A DNA stretch of 64,000 nt from Megaustenia siamemsis (lineage: Eukaryota > Mollusca > Gastropoda > Stylommatophora > Ariophantidae): assembly GCA_032433765.1 (NCBI GenBank), contig JAVIAB010000092.1, positions 104,018,564-104,082,563 of the forward strand, in the 5' to 3' direction. The notes below the pieces were generated by a model that saw only the letters and a program-made list of their open reading frames with translations, did not search any database and was not told the origin of the DNA. Of the stretch, positions 22,386-34,138 are shown piece by piece. Numbering within the stretch: the first letter of the stretch is position 1; the number at the start of each line of letters is the position of its first letter. The position numbers and the translations under genes were made by a program.

Positions 22386-22630
22386 TTTATGGAGAATATG
22401 GTGTTAGTGACCATATTTTTCTCTGACCACAACACATTTTTGAGTGATGTGATCGGCACCAGGTCACCTTTAATCAACTTTCAGAGAAACGTCTCTGGTA
22501 CCCATTTTTAGAGGCTAGGTAAACTTCAGAGACTTCAGTCAGTCGAAAAAAAAAATCTGCCATTTCTGAGAACAAACCCAGACCCTTCTGATCAGGAAGT
22601 GAATACACTAACCACTCAGGCTTCGATAGG
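22386..22630 (-). mobile_element. Diverged tRNA-derived SINE, copy 3
   Basis: On the minus strand the head GCCTGAGTGGTTAGTGTATT is A-box-like and GGTCTGGGTTTGTTCTC is at best a decayed B box. The body shares AATGGGTACC and the end GGTCACTAACACCATATTCT with the common SINE, but the middle differs. It is an older or sister subfamily. No target duplication was found. Confidence 0.75.
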
Positions 22631-23538
22631 AATGTATAGGGATGTGATAATTTGTATTTTGTATAGGTGGACATTCAGGCTGCTCTGATCACAGCTGGAT
22701 GATTGTGGTCTCTTAAACTCTCTTTAGGTTCAGGACAAGATCTTGTGGGAGCATACTTTTTGTTCTACTCACCCAAGCGTTTCTATATATTTATTTGATT
22801 AGTGATTTTGTTTCCTTCATTCGTACCCAGTTTGTCTTACCCAAATATTTTTTTGTGTGTGTGAGTACCAGCTTTGATAGTTTGCCAGCCTCTTAATTTC
22901 TGGTTATATCACAAGGGACAGTAACCCTATTACAGCTCAGGATCCAGACAATATTAACATGTTAACTTCTAAGGCAACAATAAAGGGAATAATTTGGCTA
23001 GGGGAGATAAGCTGAGTTTCTCCAAAGAATTCGGAATCAAGTCTGGCACTAGGAAGGGAAGATTGCAAGGATGAGGAAGAGTGATGTTCAACCAGAAAGC
23101 TAATGGAACCATAAAATGCATCATCATCATCTGCTGGAAGGAGTCAAGCAATATAGGGGAGTCCCCTAAGCAGTATGAGACTTATTATGTTTATTAGTTA
23201 ATCAATACACATTTGAATGAGATCAAGCAGAGAAAAACTGTGTGACCTGTGAGAAACATATAAACAACTAACAGTTGAAAAGAAGAATGATCATATTACA
23301 GTTAGACCAGTTAACATTATTTCAAGAAAAAAAAAGGAATGATAAAGAATGTGGTTATTTGAACATCCATAGTTGTATCTTGTCATCATAATAATTTAGA
23401 AGTACAACAATGTCAGTTATGATATAACATTAACACAACAGTCTAAAGCTGTAGTAGTGAAATCTCAATTTGAAATACAGTTGTTCTAAACATCAAAATG
23501 ATAAATTGTGTAACTTTCTGGTGCTAAATGGTATGAAA
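22631..23538. other. No gene recognised
   Basis: Anonymous AT-rich sequence without motif-bearing frames. Confidence 0.45.
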
Positions 23539-23674
23539 CACTGATAGGAAAATGGTGAAACGGCAACACTGATAAATGGTGAAACAGTTACACTGATGTG
23601 AAAATGGTGAAACGGTGACACTGATGTAAAAATTGTGAAACAGTGACACTGATATGAAAATGATGAAACGGTGA
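23539..23674. repeat. 28-bp minisatellite
   Basis: Five units of CACTGATGTGAAAATGGTGA followed by AACGGTGA; the second unit is shortened to about 24 bases. The 67-codon minus frame across it is a by-product. Confidence 0.88.
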
Positions 23675-23931
23675 CGTGAACCAGCGATACATACTATTCT
23701 TAATTTGAAGACAAATAGCTCAAACATTTACAGATTACTCATATTCTTAAGAATACAATTCTCCCAGTTTTATATCTTTTTAAACCCAGTTAGAACTCAT
23801 CTTTAAGTAGAATACCAAATTTAAATCATCAATAATGCAATAAACATTTCCCGATTCTACAGATTTTCATTCCTACATCCAACTAAACTGTTGCTCCTAC
23901 ACCCCTACCACTGCTTTGGTATTCTCGTTGT

Positions 23932-24194
23932 TCACTTATGCTGACTGATCCAGAGGAGCTGCGCTTGCCATCTCCAACACATTCGTATCATTTCTTGGAA
24001 AGTTAATTTACACTTGTCATCTGGCAGACATTTTCCAAGAGCTTCTAACATAAGCTTGTCATCAGCCACTGCTGTTTGGAAATCACCAAGAGAAGCCCTG
24101 CCATCATGGTCATGGCCCATTTTTGATATATTTGGATACATGTGGATAGTTTGTCAAAGAAGGTGTTGATCTCCTCCTGCGTTAGTGGACGCAT
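23932..24194 (-). pseudogene. EF-hand fragment, calaxin (EFCAB1)-like
   Basis: The frame at 24141-23932 reads SKMGHDHDGRASLGDF and then LMLEALGKCLPDDKCKLTF. This matches the last EF-hand and tail of calaxin (EFCAB1), a calcium sensor of the ciliary outer dynein arm docking complex, where the family pattern is KKMDHDHDGKLSFADY followed by LLLEAFGPCLPD. The EF loop keeps Asp at positions 3, 5 and 12 and Gly at 6; position 1 is Gly instead of Asp, which should weaken calcium binding. Just upstream a shifted frame reads MRPLTQEEINTFFDKLSTC, which looks coding but does not join without a frameshift. A lone terminal fragment with a frameshift suggests a pseudogene; a true last exon is possible. No intact upstream exon was found. 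Confidence 0.55.
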
Positions 24195-25950
24195 GGCTAT
24201 TTACTAATTTGGTTAATTTAGACAGCGTCCACAAGAGTCAGAGTGAAATGAATCTCCATTGTCGCCAACCCTCAATGCAGGGAGAAAGCACGACAAGATT
24301 ATGTTCTGAGCTTATGCTCCAGGCATTGTGCTAGTAAAAGCTAAACTATAACCCCCGCCTTTGAGAATGAACGAAATTCTGCAAATTCAGATCTTGGCCG
24401 TTGGGCTTTGTTCAAACTTTGTGCAAACAAGCGTCCATCTTGGTGAGGTCCCACTAGAATAGTGATGATAATAATAAAATATGAAACAGTAGACAGTTTA
24501 GTATAGTCGACAGATCATCGTCATTTTACAACGAGCAACTCTGTTGATTCCCTACTCAAGACATTCCACAATATGAAACACGAACTAGCGAACGCAATGA
24601 AAATGACTGTAGATCAGATGCTCGAACTCCGATGCTCTGGCGAAGACTTTGTGAGCCCAACCTAAGGCGTGGCAGGTGACATTGTCTTTATTCTTTTCTT
24701 CCGTGACCGTAGTAAGAGCCACGGTAACCGCACAGGCAAAAGTAGACAGTGAAACCTTTACATTTTGATAAAGCGACATCCGAAGTTGTAGGTTAGAATA
24801 GAATCACCACAAATAATGATTATAATTTATTAAGGCAATTTAAATGAACTACAATATTCTCACTTGGCATACATTATTTGATGGTTATGGACATGTGGAT
24901 TATACAAATAATAATGCAGAAGACCTACTACAGAATTGTTCATATTTGACCAGTTTAAAAGAAAACATAGCTCGATAGACTAAAAGTCGCAAACAAGCTC
25001 TGTGGAATTGAAGAATTTCACAACTCATCACTACCAATAGGTTAACGTTTTAAGTGTCGCGGTGTAAACACCAAAGATTTGAAAAAAGGAAAAAAAAATG
25101 TTATAAAAAATAAATTGGACATGTACTGAAGAAGATCGTCATGGAAAACAATTACAACTGACAGAATACAGGGTTAGATAAGTGCTGTGGCAGGTATACA
25201 TGAAAAATCTAGTTCCAAATGACGACGAATTTGTCAAATGATGTGTACGTGAAGAAGCAAAATGTTTAAACCAACAGCACATCAATTTATTCTTCATTAT
25301 CTTAATTTACATGACGACTTGTGTCGCAATGTGTTTTTACCTTTTAGCCCAGAGCATGCTATGTCATTGCTCATTCAATCTGCGAATGGATTCCTGGTAT
25401 ATTTTTCTTCATTTACTTTTAATATAAGTACTTAAGTCAACAATTCTTTGTAATGAGAGTTATATCTATTAGGAAGCAGTCTTACCGGACTATTAAATTG
25501 TACAACCCTGGTGTGATGGCAAACTATATGTCCTTGTCGCACGTACAACGAAAGATAGACCTTTACTAATGTTCACCTGTAGCATCTTATGGTTAAGGTT
25601 TAGCACATGCTCTCATTTATCATCATGACTCTCCGCCGTGAACGGCATCTAATTAATTTGTTCCCTTTCTTTCCTTGACGTCAAGGTGGCAAGCGTGTTT
25701 ATGTTTTTTTTTTTTAAAATCTCACTCGATCATTTATGCCACTTGTCATATTTAGCCATTAGCCGCTTCATCGTTTACTTTTCCTGTGGTTGCATTATTT
25801 TCTCTCAAAATAGTTTTCCATTTTAATCCCTCAAGATATATCACATCAACACATTAAAAACTGTTATTTTATATGACATGTGCTTGGTATCCCTTTGTCT
25901 CGATTGACATTAAACAAACTATTTAAATCTTGGTTTAAATCTAAGGTTTC
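24195..25950. other. No gene; 24.5-24.8 kb resembles 30.0-30.3 kb
   Basis: Mostly anonymous. Around 24505-24780 there are phrases (CAGATCATCGTCATT; GATGCTCGAACTCCG) that recur with divergence at 30050-30290 (CAGATCATCCTCATT; GATGCACGAACTCCG) in the same order. This is likely a low-copy dispersed repeat of about 250 bp. The 64-codon minus frame at 24585-24779 is inside it and unsupported. Confidence 0.4.
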
Positions 25951-25953
25951 AAG

Positions 25954-26368
25954 ATGGCGTCCGTGTGTGGACAGTGTTTTCCGTTACAGCGTGTGTTGTT
26001 TCGAAATACGTCGGTTACACGCGTTGTGATTCTTGGGATTAATATTCTGCTCATTCTTGTTCTGGTTGTTTAACTTCTGACAGGCTGGTGGATGGTGGAA
26101 ATTCTCGTTGTTAAGTGGGTATTTATCTTCTTTTCATTCAAGATTGACCTATCGGTGATTGGTCATTGTTTTTCACTGTCGCGCCAGGCAGACGGCAATG
26201 TCCATTCCGAATTGTACAAAGTCTGCAACGGTGGATGGGGCGGAAGAGTCAGAAATGATAAACGGCCCAGAAAGCGAAAACAGCAAAGTGTGTAGTTCAC
26301 AAGAGGCATATTCAAGACACGAAAGACGAATGTTGCTGACCACCGTGAAAGAGATTGGAGCCTCATGA
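25954..26368 (+). other. Possible 5' end of a host gene (weak)
   Basis: ATG at 25954 sits in a good animal start context (CAAGATGGCG) and opens a 39-codon frame, MASVCGQCFPLQRVLFRNTS, then a hydrophobic end (VVILGINILLILVLVV) and stop at 26071. A tract ending TTAACTTCTGACAG at about 26081 looks like a 3' splice site. Downstream, ATG at about 26198 starts a frame SIPNCTKSATVDGAEESEMI that continues with YSRHERRMLLTTV and stops at 26366. The acidic N-terminal character and local CpGs are more gene-like than the surroundings. An RTE fragment follows at 26.39 kb. No homology is recognised; it could be a first exon, an upstream small frame, or chance. Confidence 0.25.
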
Positions 26369-26387
26369 CGTACTAATCCAGAGGAAG

Positions 26388-26640
26388 CAATGGATCAAAC
26401 AAGACAAATGCGATTTTTGGGCCATGTTAAAAGACACAACAGCCTACTGAAAGTAATCCTGAAGTGGAAAATAGAAGGTAAAAGAGGCAGAGGCAGACCA
26501 AGACTAACATGGACGAGTAACATCAAAAGATGGACAAAAATTATGACAACCTCCACCATCAAAGCAAGAGACAGAGCAGAATGGCGCTCCATGGTAGCCA
26601 ACCTTCGTTGCGGAGACGGCACTCGATGATGATAATTAAA
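26388..26640 (+). mobile_element. RTE-like LINE 3' end (subfamily C)
   Basis: An open frame from 26390 encodes MRFLGHVKRHNSLLKVILKW, then RPRLTWTSNIKRW and RAEWRSMVANLRCGDGTR and ends directly before GATGATGATAA. It is very similar to 9820-10045. The copy is 5'-truncated to about 250 bases. Confidence 0.9.
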
Positions 26641-28270
26641 TCTTGCCTAAACTTTGTGAAGGCTGTAAAAGCTGACACATTCTGATTAAACATTTGGATA
26701 AGAAGTTTGTAACTGACGGTTTTGCTGGTGGATCATCATGGCTCGTGAACTAAATACTGAGGACAAGCGATTGGGGTTATCCCTCTGGGCAGCTTCTAGT
26801 AATCGCCCTTTAATACTGTTATTTCTTTCTGGGAACTAAAATAACAGCACTGCAGAATGCTGATCACATAACCCATAAATGTACTGGTTATTACAAAAAT
26901 AAGGGGACTGACACCATTGTTTCTAAAAGCCACGAAGTTAATCGGGCTCTTTCTTCCTTCCTATAAGCAAGATACTTCTTATGAGTAAACTAGTTGAATC
27001 ACTCAGTATTCGTATCAGAACCTGACAGATTGTCTACAGTCTCCACCAATTTTACATATTTACCTAACTGGCAGTGTCATAAACATCAAGGAACAAGGAA
27101 ACATGAATGCTCAAGATATTTTTAAACACTCAGAGAATGCTGATTTTGCATTGTATCTTCATTATAGCGTTCAGTAACAGCACATTTACGGGAATCGCGT
27201 ACATTGCAGATGAATGAATAGCACACGATAAAAATAAATAATAGATAGAATGGATACATTGGGAATTTGAAGGATTATTGAAGTGCACAACTGCACCTAT
27301 TTCAGAGTCATCATCGATAACCATTGAGAAACATGACATGTCAGTACAATGCTTAACAAGTTCAGATTTGCTTTCAATACTCTGTGTATGGTTAGCTTCT
27401 TAACTTTGCTCCAGAAAACGTAAAATGTACCCACTCAGTACATTTTAAGTATGCATTCTATATGGCTCGAAAAAATGGTAAGGTGAAGACCACAATATAA
27501 ACATGTACATAGTTGAAAAAGGTCAGCACAAAATACACGTTGTTAGAGGTCAACTGTCACATACCAAATTCTTCCGACTTTTCCTTTTCTTCTACATAAG
27601 GTGCATCACAGCCTCAGGCATCAATACACTTTAGTTCCAATACATGAAACAGATCTTTAGTAATAATGATAAACAAAGAATGACTGAACTAGAGGACCGC
27701 TGCCAACAGTGACTATTCACTTTCAACATATGAAGTAAAGTTAGTCTCAAGTCGATCAATCGACGTACTAAAAAGAAAAAAATAAAGCCTGATACTCCAG
27801 CTGAGAACAGGCAGGGTATGTCAATGTCAGGCATTACCTAAATGGATTAAGTCCCTTACAAAAGCAAATTGCAGGCAGCGCAACCGTAATAAGGAAACAG
27901 TAAACCTGCTGATTCGTCCTGTCCCCATCAAACGAACCTGCCAGGCCGGTATCCACAACAAACTCTGCTTACTACCAATCAGAACAATTAAAGAAAACAA
28001 ATACTTTTGTGAGAAAGGCATGGCCTAAAGAGTAACCAGCGCGCAGATGAAAGGATTCAGTCAAGTCTTTTATTGTTATTGCCAATTCACTTTAAACGTC
28101 CATCGTTTGTCTTCTGCTCTTTTGATAGTCTTTTCTACTGCAAGGTTTTCAAACCATGCCTGAGACGTATGTGTCTGGCCCCTATCCGCTGATATCGCCA
28201 CTTGTCTAAGCCAGCGACACAACGCATGCCAGGCCACTTAACGTACGAACACAAAGCACAAGAAAATGAG
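26641..28270. other. No gene recognised
   Basis: Anonymous sequence; several 60-70 codon frames have no recognisable domain. Confidence 0.45.
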
Positions 28271-28572
28271 GTTTTCAAGAGTTTCAAGTCTTCAGTTTCA
28301 AGAGTTTCAAGTCTTCAGTTTCAAGACGTTTCAAGTCTTCAGTTTCAAGACGTTTCAAGTCTTCAGTTTCAAGAGTTTCAAGTCTTCAGTTTCAAGACGT
28401 TTCAAGTCTTCAGTTTCAAGACGTTTCAAGTCTTCAGTTTCAAGAGTTTCAAGTCTTCAGTTTCAAGAGTTTCGAGTCTTCAGTTTCAAGACGTTTCAAG
28501 TCTTCAGTTTCAAGACGTTTCAAGTCTTCAGTTTCAAGACGTTTCAAGTCTTCAGTTTCAAGACGTTTCAAG
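28271..28572. repeat. 23/24-bp minisatellite with a 71-bp higher-order period
   Basis: About 12.5 units. Two variants alternate: TTTCAAGAGTTTCAAGTCTT + CAG (23) and TTTCAAGACGTTTCAAGTCT + TCAG (24). Units 2-4 and 5-7 follow a 23-24-24 pattern, then 23, 23, 24, 24, 24. Because 23 and 24 differ by one base, two overlapping open frames run through the array; both are by-products. Confidence 0.95.
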
Positions 28573-30516
28573 GTTTTATAATGTTGCAGACAGGATTCTA
28601 AAGATATTGATGTAACCAAGAAATGTGAACGAAAGCATATTTATATAATGAATTATTAAATTGTAATAAGTCTTAGAAAACTACAGAATGAACCTAGAAT
28701 ATTAATACACAGGTGAATCATATGTGGGCAAGTCATAAACAGTTATCGACTCGCAGAGAAAAGACTGGCTAGCATGAACTAAAATTAGTCCTAAAGCTTA
28801 AAGTTGTAGCAGACCCTGTCAGGATTAAGAAGAGAAATCAAGAATGTAGAGAAAAATATCAATTAAAAAATAAGAGAATGCCAAAGAAGGAAGAATACAA
28901 GATATTATTAAATATCAGTTACTATGAACGTTGCACTGATTGCAAAACTCCACAATTTAAGATGATAAACACAAAACAAAGACGCACAATTTTCTCTAAT
29001 CATTCTTATATTGCGATTTAGAGTGTATGATTTACACCAGTGCATGTGCATTATGAAGGTTCATGATAATGAAACAAGCATTACTCTTGCGACTACAATG
29101 AAGACTAGTTTTTATTTTCATTGAGTACTTTTGCTGCAAATGTCAGAATAATTGAAGTAGAGCTCAGTTTTATTCCATCTCAGGGATAATATTTGCAACG
29201 ATGAAGAGAGAAGGGAAACCAAGACGTCATTACCAGGTTGGTTTAAGAAAGCCTTATTTGATTTAATCCCAAACCGATAAAAATGTTAAGTCAGAAGTGT
29301 TCTCCCGCTGTAAAGATGCAATAAAAACATCTGGCAGTTTAATTCAAATGCAAAATGTCTCCTAAACTATGAGTGGGCAACATGGCATGCAACAGAAAGA
29401 ACTCACAGTGAAAGCAAAAAACACGGAAGGAGAAAGAAACGTAAAAAAAATAATGGATGAGAGGCAGAGCAAATCGACGTGTCCCAATTAAGTAACGGTA
29501 GAAAGTAGCGCAGAGTCTGACAGTTTAGAATCACAAACAATTGTCGTGAGTGTGAATGTTCTTTCTGGCCGCTGTTCATCATCATCTTGTCCTGTCTCTG
29601 TATCGATGGTTGGCTAACATGGAGCGTCTTTTAAAACTGTTATACGCTATCATAGGCTATCTTCTCCATCTCATGCTGTCAATCTTCTTTAGTCTCTGTA
29701 GGCTCATCTTTGTTTACCTTGTACTTTCACTCCAAGTTGATTTTCTATATGTTATTGTGTGACTTTACGTGTTCTAAAAATTCATTTCATGTTCTAGCTG
29801 CACTAAACACATTTTCTTCATTTTCTGCTCTTTCAAAACTTCATTATTTACTTTATTTTCTGTGTCCATCCAATTCTTATAATTCTTGAGCGCTGATAAA
29901 TCGGCAGCGAATTAACCTTTCAGAAATCTTGCTCTACATGACCATGTTAGCTCAGAAGCGAAACAATAATTTTAAATTGTGAAGTATGACTGTCTCACAT
30001 GGGTACATGGTAAACTTAGTGTAACGACATACAATTGTCATTAGTTTAGTCCACAGATCATCCTCATTGCACAATTCCATAATGTTGAGATCCCCCTTCT
30101 CAGCATGGTTCCCTTCACACATTAGTGAAAGCATTACAAGATTTTTTCAGCTCAGATGCACGAACTCCGTAGCACCGCCGAAGACCATGACCCCAACCTT
30201 CCTTGTCGCTTCTTAAGACACGCAGGCAATTGACAGTGGCACTTTAATTTCTCCCCTGACTTCGGTCAGGTCCCTGGTAGCCCAACAAGCCAAATAATAC
30301 ACGGCATACTTTTGTGAAGTGTTTCAAATGCGATAAAATAAGTTAATGCACGCGTGTAACTGTTCTTCAACTTTATCATTACATCCCCTAATAAGGTTAG
30401 TTCGGTAGCAGTATTCTCAGATGTGTTAACTGATCACAACAAATAAACTAACATCCATGATTTATGGAGATAGCGTTTAAACCGCTACTCCCATGGAGAT
30501 TACTTCAAAGTAAGAT
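28573..30516. other. No gene; 30.05-30.29 kb resembles 24.5-24.8 kb
   Basis: Anonymous AT-rich sequence with unsupported short frames; the only structure is the diverged partner of the segment at 24.5 kb. Confidence 0.4.
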
Positions 30517-30562
30517 GTGTGTGTGGTGTGTATGTGTGTGTGTGTGTGTATGGTGTGTGTGT
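30517..30562. repeat. Imperfect (TG)n microsatellite
   Basis: TGTGTGTGGTGTGTATGTGT-type sequence of about 45 bases. Confidence 0.95.
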
Positions 30563-30837
30563 TGATCAAAGACTTGCGGTGGTTGGCAAACCGTGCTTTT
30601 GCTTAGATTAGGTTTCGCCATGAACATCGATACATTGTGGGGACTTCCACATTCTGTATCATGTGTGTACAGCAGTTATCCCCTCTCCTTGGTAAGACTG
30701 CTTTTAACATATCGATCTATCTGACATTGTCCTTTGTCATCGTCGTGAACTGAAACAAGTTCATCAGATACAATGTAAGCGTGTAGTAGATTAGTCTTTA
30801 TTCCATGACATGACCGAACTGCTTTATATATATATAT

Positions 30838-30888
30838 ATTCGTTTGTAGTGATACCGGGCCTTCGACTAACCATAACCATGATATCGA
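30838..30888 (+). repeat. ATAACC-tailed dispersed repeat, copy 6 (3' end only)
   Basis: About 50 bases, ATTCGTTTGTAGTGATACCG then GGCCTTCGACTAACCATAAC. It is joined on the left to a short TATATATATAT run. Confidence 0.75.
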
Positions 30889-31204
30889 CACCTGACAGAT
30901 GATGTAATCTGTTTTATTGCGCCGTAGACAATAACCAAGATCAACAATATATGGGAAATATAAATTGTTTTTTTCATGACCATCATAATTTAAAAAAGAC
31001 ATTGTCATTGTTTTTGTATCCTTTAACTTAGCAACTAGTTTTTCGAAAATATTAATTACATTGTAAAATAGACAGGTTTGTTATTTTCTTTGTCGCTGAT
31101 CTTCATTCTGCGCATTATTCGGTATGAGCTTCTTTCATTTTCTGGAATTATTAATCATAATGACTTTCCTCTAGTATTACTATATTCATAAATAAGTCGA
31201 ACAA
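30889..31204. other. No gene recognised
   Basis: Anonymous sequence. The 110-codon minus frame at 30676-31008 overlaps the repeat end and is unsupported. Confidence 0.4.
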
Positions 31205-31660
31205 CAATCATCATCAAGTACCATGCATGCTGGCGTATGTGATCATGTCTCTCCACAACTTTCGATCTCGACAGTTATTTATCATTTCTATTGTTGATCT
31301 AGGAAGAAATCAACATTTTTCGGCCACATCATGAGAAGAGAAAAGTTGGAATACTTGGTTACAACTGGCAAAATAAAAGGAAAGAGAGATCGCGGACGAC
31401 AAAGAGAGAAAATACTGGATAGCTTGGTGTCATGGCATGGAAAACAGTCAACAACAGAACTGATACGATGCACTGTAGATAGAAGATTGTGGAGGGGCAT
31501 GATCGCCTACGCCAACCTGTATGGCACATGATGATGATTGTTGATCTTCTGCCAAGCCATTTCCTTAAGCTGTCTGGTATCTTTTCTCTTTCTTTCCTTC
31601 TATCTCTTCGTCCCTTGATTTTCCAGTTGTTACAAAATATTCCATCTGTTCCTTTCTCAT
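31205..31660 (-). mobile_element. RTE-like LINE 3' end (subfamily A), split by an antisense RTE
   Basis: Host copy in two pieces, 31205-31300 and 31548-31660. Its own tail (ATCATCATCAAGTACC on the plus strand) is at the left. The 11-bp ATTGTTGATCT at 31290-31300 and 31537-31547 flanks the insert. Confidence 0.85.
31301..31536 (+). mobile_element. RTE-like LINE 3' end (subfamily B) with TSD
   Basis: A 236-bp fragment encoding RREKLEYLVTTGKIKGKRDR and then SWHGKQSTTELIRCTVDRRL, ending in ATGATGATGATT. It is in opposite orientation to its host and has an 11-bp target duplication. The frame (31331-31531) is still open, so this is a young insertion. Its subfamily is the one at 63.2 kb. Confidence 0.88.
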
Positions 31661-32250
31661 TCATCATCTCAATTAACCGGACCTGCTGGCATAGGTGATA
31701 ATGTCTCTCCACAACTCTCGATCTCGACAGTTATTTATCATTTCTGTTGTTGACCTTCTGCCAAGCCATTTTATTAAGCTATCTGGTATCTGTTCTCTTT
31801 GCTTCCCTCTATCTCTTCTTCCCTTAATTTTCCCATTTGTTAAAATATATTCCAGCTGTTCCCTTCTCATTACGAGGCCAAAAAATGATGATTGTTTCTA
31901 CCTAATATTGAAAATTAGCTCTCTTTTTGCTTTGCCCTCTCTCAGAACGTTTTCATTACTCTTTTTAGCTGCCCATTGGTATTCTCAACATTCTTCTGTA
32001 AAATCACGTTTCTACAGACTCCAGTGATTTTCTTGTCTTTTGACCGATTGTCCATGACTCAGATCCATATGTAAAGACTGGCTCTACATACTTTAAGAAC
32101 TCTTTTTCTTTTTTCCATTGTAAAAAATGGATTACACAGTGCCATCCTCATTCTTTGGAAAGTTGCCTTTGCCTGAGCGTTCTGCCTGTTACCTCTTTTA
32201 TATAACCTAATAACGAAAGTGACAGTATAAACCCTACCTCAATCTTATTG
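31661..32250 (-). mobile_element. RTE-like LINE 3' end (subfamily A), longer copy
   Basis: On the minus strand it covers the thumb-side segment (ATFQRMRMALCNPFFTMEKR) through REQLEYILTNGKIKGRRDRG and EMINNCRDRELWRDIITYAS. Frames are interrupted. Its tail begins at 31661, immediately after the previous copy, so the two lie head to tail. Confidence 0.82.
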
Positions 32251-32266
32251 TTAATTTGCATGCTAT

Positions 32267-32525
32267 AGTAAAGTAGTAAAGAGCTCCTGCCACGCCGAGT
32301 GGCGTATAGGGAATATGGTGTTAGTGACCATAGATTTTACAGACCTTCAGCACATGATTTTTGTGGTAATGTGGTCGGTATTACGCCCGTGCTGCTTTAC
32401 TTTCCCAGAAAAAAATCCGGTACCCATTTAAGGCTGGGTGAAACTGGAAACCGTCGGTTGGGATCGAACCCTACCTCTTGTCCTTTGTAGTCAAGTTCAC
32501 TAACCACTGAGCTATCGCGGCTTCC
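32267..32525 (-). mobile_element. tRNA-derived SINE, copy 4, with 15-bp TSD
   Basis: The same SINE with A and B boxes near its right end (GAGCTATCGCGG and GGGATCGAACCC on the plus strand). TAATTTGCATGCTAT stands at 32252-32266 and 32526-32540, a perfect 15-bp duplication. Confidence 0.95.
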
Positions 32526-32540
32526 TAATTTGCATGCTAT

Positions 32541-34091
32541 GATCAGATAAATTATGGTTACTACAACACTTTTTTTCCATATTTGGTACATAAAGTACGT
32601 ATAATTATATAATGATATAAAGTTGAGTAATAGTTTAAATGTGTACGTTTTAATTATTATTTTCCTATATTCTATAATTCTCTGTTATTACTTAGAGTTT
32701 GTTTCTAGTTACTTTGTGAAAGGGATTTTCCTCATCTATCTGGAAATTATTACCTTATTGTTTCATATACCATATCCTCTATCTGAAAATAAAATAATTC
32801 TGTATAAATTATGAACGTTTCTATGGTTTATTTAAGTATAACATATTCCAATATTATATTAGCTTGTCATGTCAATAATTCACTCACAATATTTATTTTA
32901 AAAAAATACTATATTTAAGCTTAAAGCCTAATATAAATCAATCAATTGAAGCAACTAGTAAGTTTCCAAGAACCAAATGTCACATGACAACTTCTCACAA
33001 TAACACATAAACTGGTGATGCAAATTCCGGGGTCAATAAGAAATCCATGCATGGAGATAACCATATATGTTTAAAAGAAGAAAAACATGAAAGAAACACG
33101 AAGTAAAAGTATTTGTTAGTTAGGCATTGCAGCCTTTTTATGACAGACTACTGTTCTGATTAATAAAAACTATTGTCTTGTTGAACGGTGTAGGTAAATC
33201 AAAGATTAGGAAGCAGCTTCAAACACACAACTGTAAGCTGGCAGAGTTAAAATGGATACGCTATGACATTTGATGTAAACCACAGTACGATTCAGTTCGA
33301 TAAAAATTTAAAGGCTTGCTGACTCTATAACCTGGGGTAGAAATACATTAAAAAATCAGGCGCCTGGATTATTGGAACACGCGCACACGAAAGACGAAAA
33401 CTGAGCCAGAATTCGACATTTGGAAGAGACCAGTTTAGATGCTTAAGAAAAAAACAAAAGAGTGGTTCTTCTTTTTCATGTCCATTTCCTCATTTACCTT
33501 TCAGCGTCGTGAAGAGAGATAGTTTGCAATCTTTTATTCTTTGATTGACCTCTGCTGCTTCCACGTTTCAACATGTTTCTATTATTCCGTCTGTTCATCT
33601 TTCTCAAGGAAACCCGTCCGCTCAGTTGTTTTCGTACCGTTGGATGATAGCTGTCAGAAATGTATTTAGCTATTTCTGACTTGTCACTTGCTGGCTAAAC
33701 CGTTTAATTTAATATTTCTGAATAAATTCGACTGAGAGTGGATGGACATATACTGCCTTCTTAGTTCCTCCCTTCTAATTAATCCTCCAAATTGACTCCC
33801 ATCATGGGCCTGACACGTTTCATTTCCGTGGTATTTATCTTATTGATTAAACAAACATGTATTGTCCATGCCTCCACATTAAACGCAAAAGATTGACACG
33901 AGGATTGTATTGATAAGCTTAATTTGTGTGCTTATATTGCCATTTTCCGTTGTGGCCAATAATGATGCCATCTGGTCAGTTGTTTAACATAATTTATTCC
34001 TTACTGTGGTTGCATTTCGTTGGTTGTTTATTGTTAAATGTCACCAGACTGACTAGGTAGTTGAATTTGTCTACTTGTTTTAGTTGTATAT
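32541..34091. other. No gene recognised
   Basis: About 1.5 kb of AT-rich sequence without motif-bearing frames or repeats that I can match. Confidence 0.45.
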
Positions 34092-34138
34092 GGCCTCTAG
34101 CGTCTTGACAGAGAGTTGGTAGCAAGCAATCATCATAA

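Noticed and set aside
28202..28615. Repeat protein with SSLQFQDV/KSSVS-type repeats
   Set aside because: Two overlapping frames both stay open because the 23/24-bp array has few stops; no flanking coding signal.
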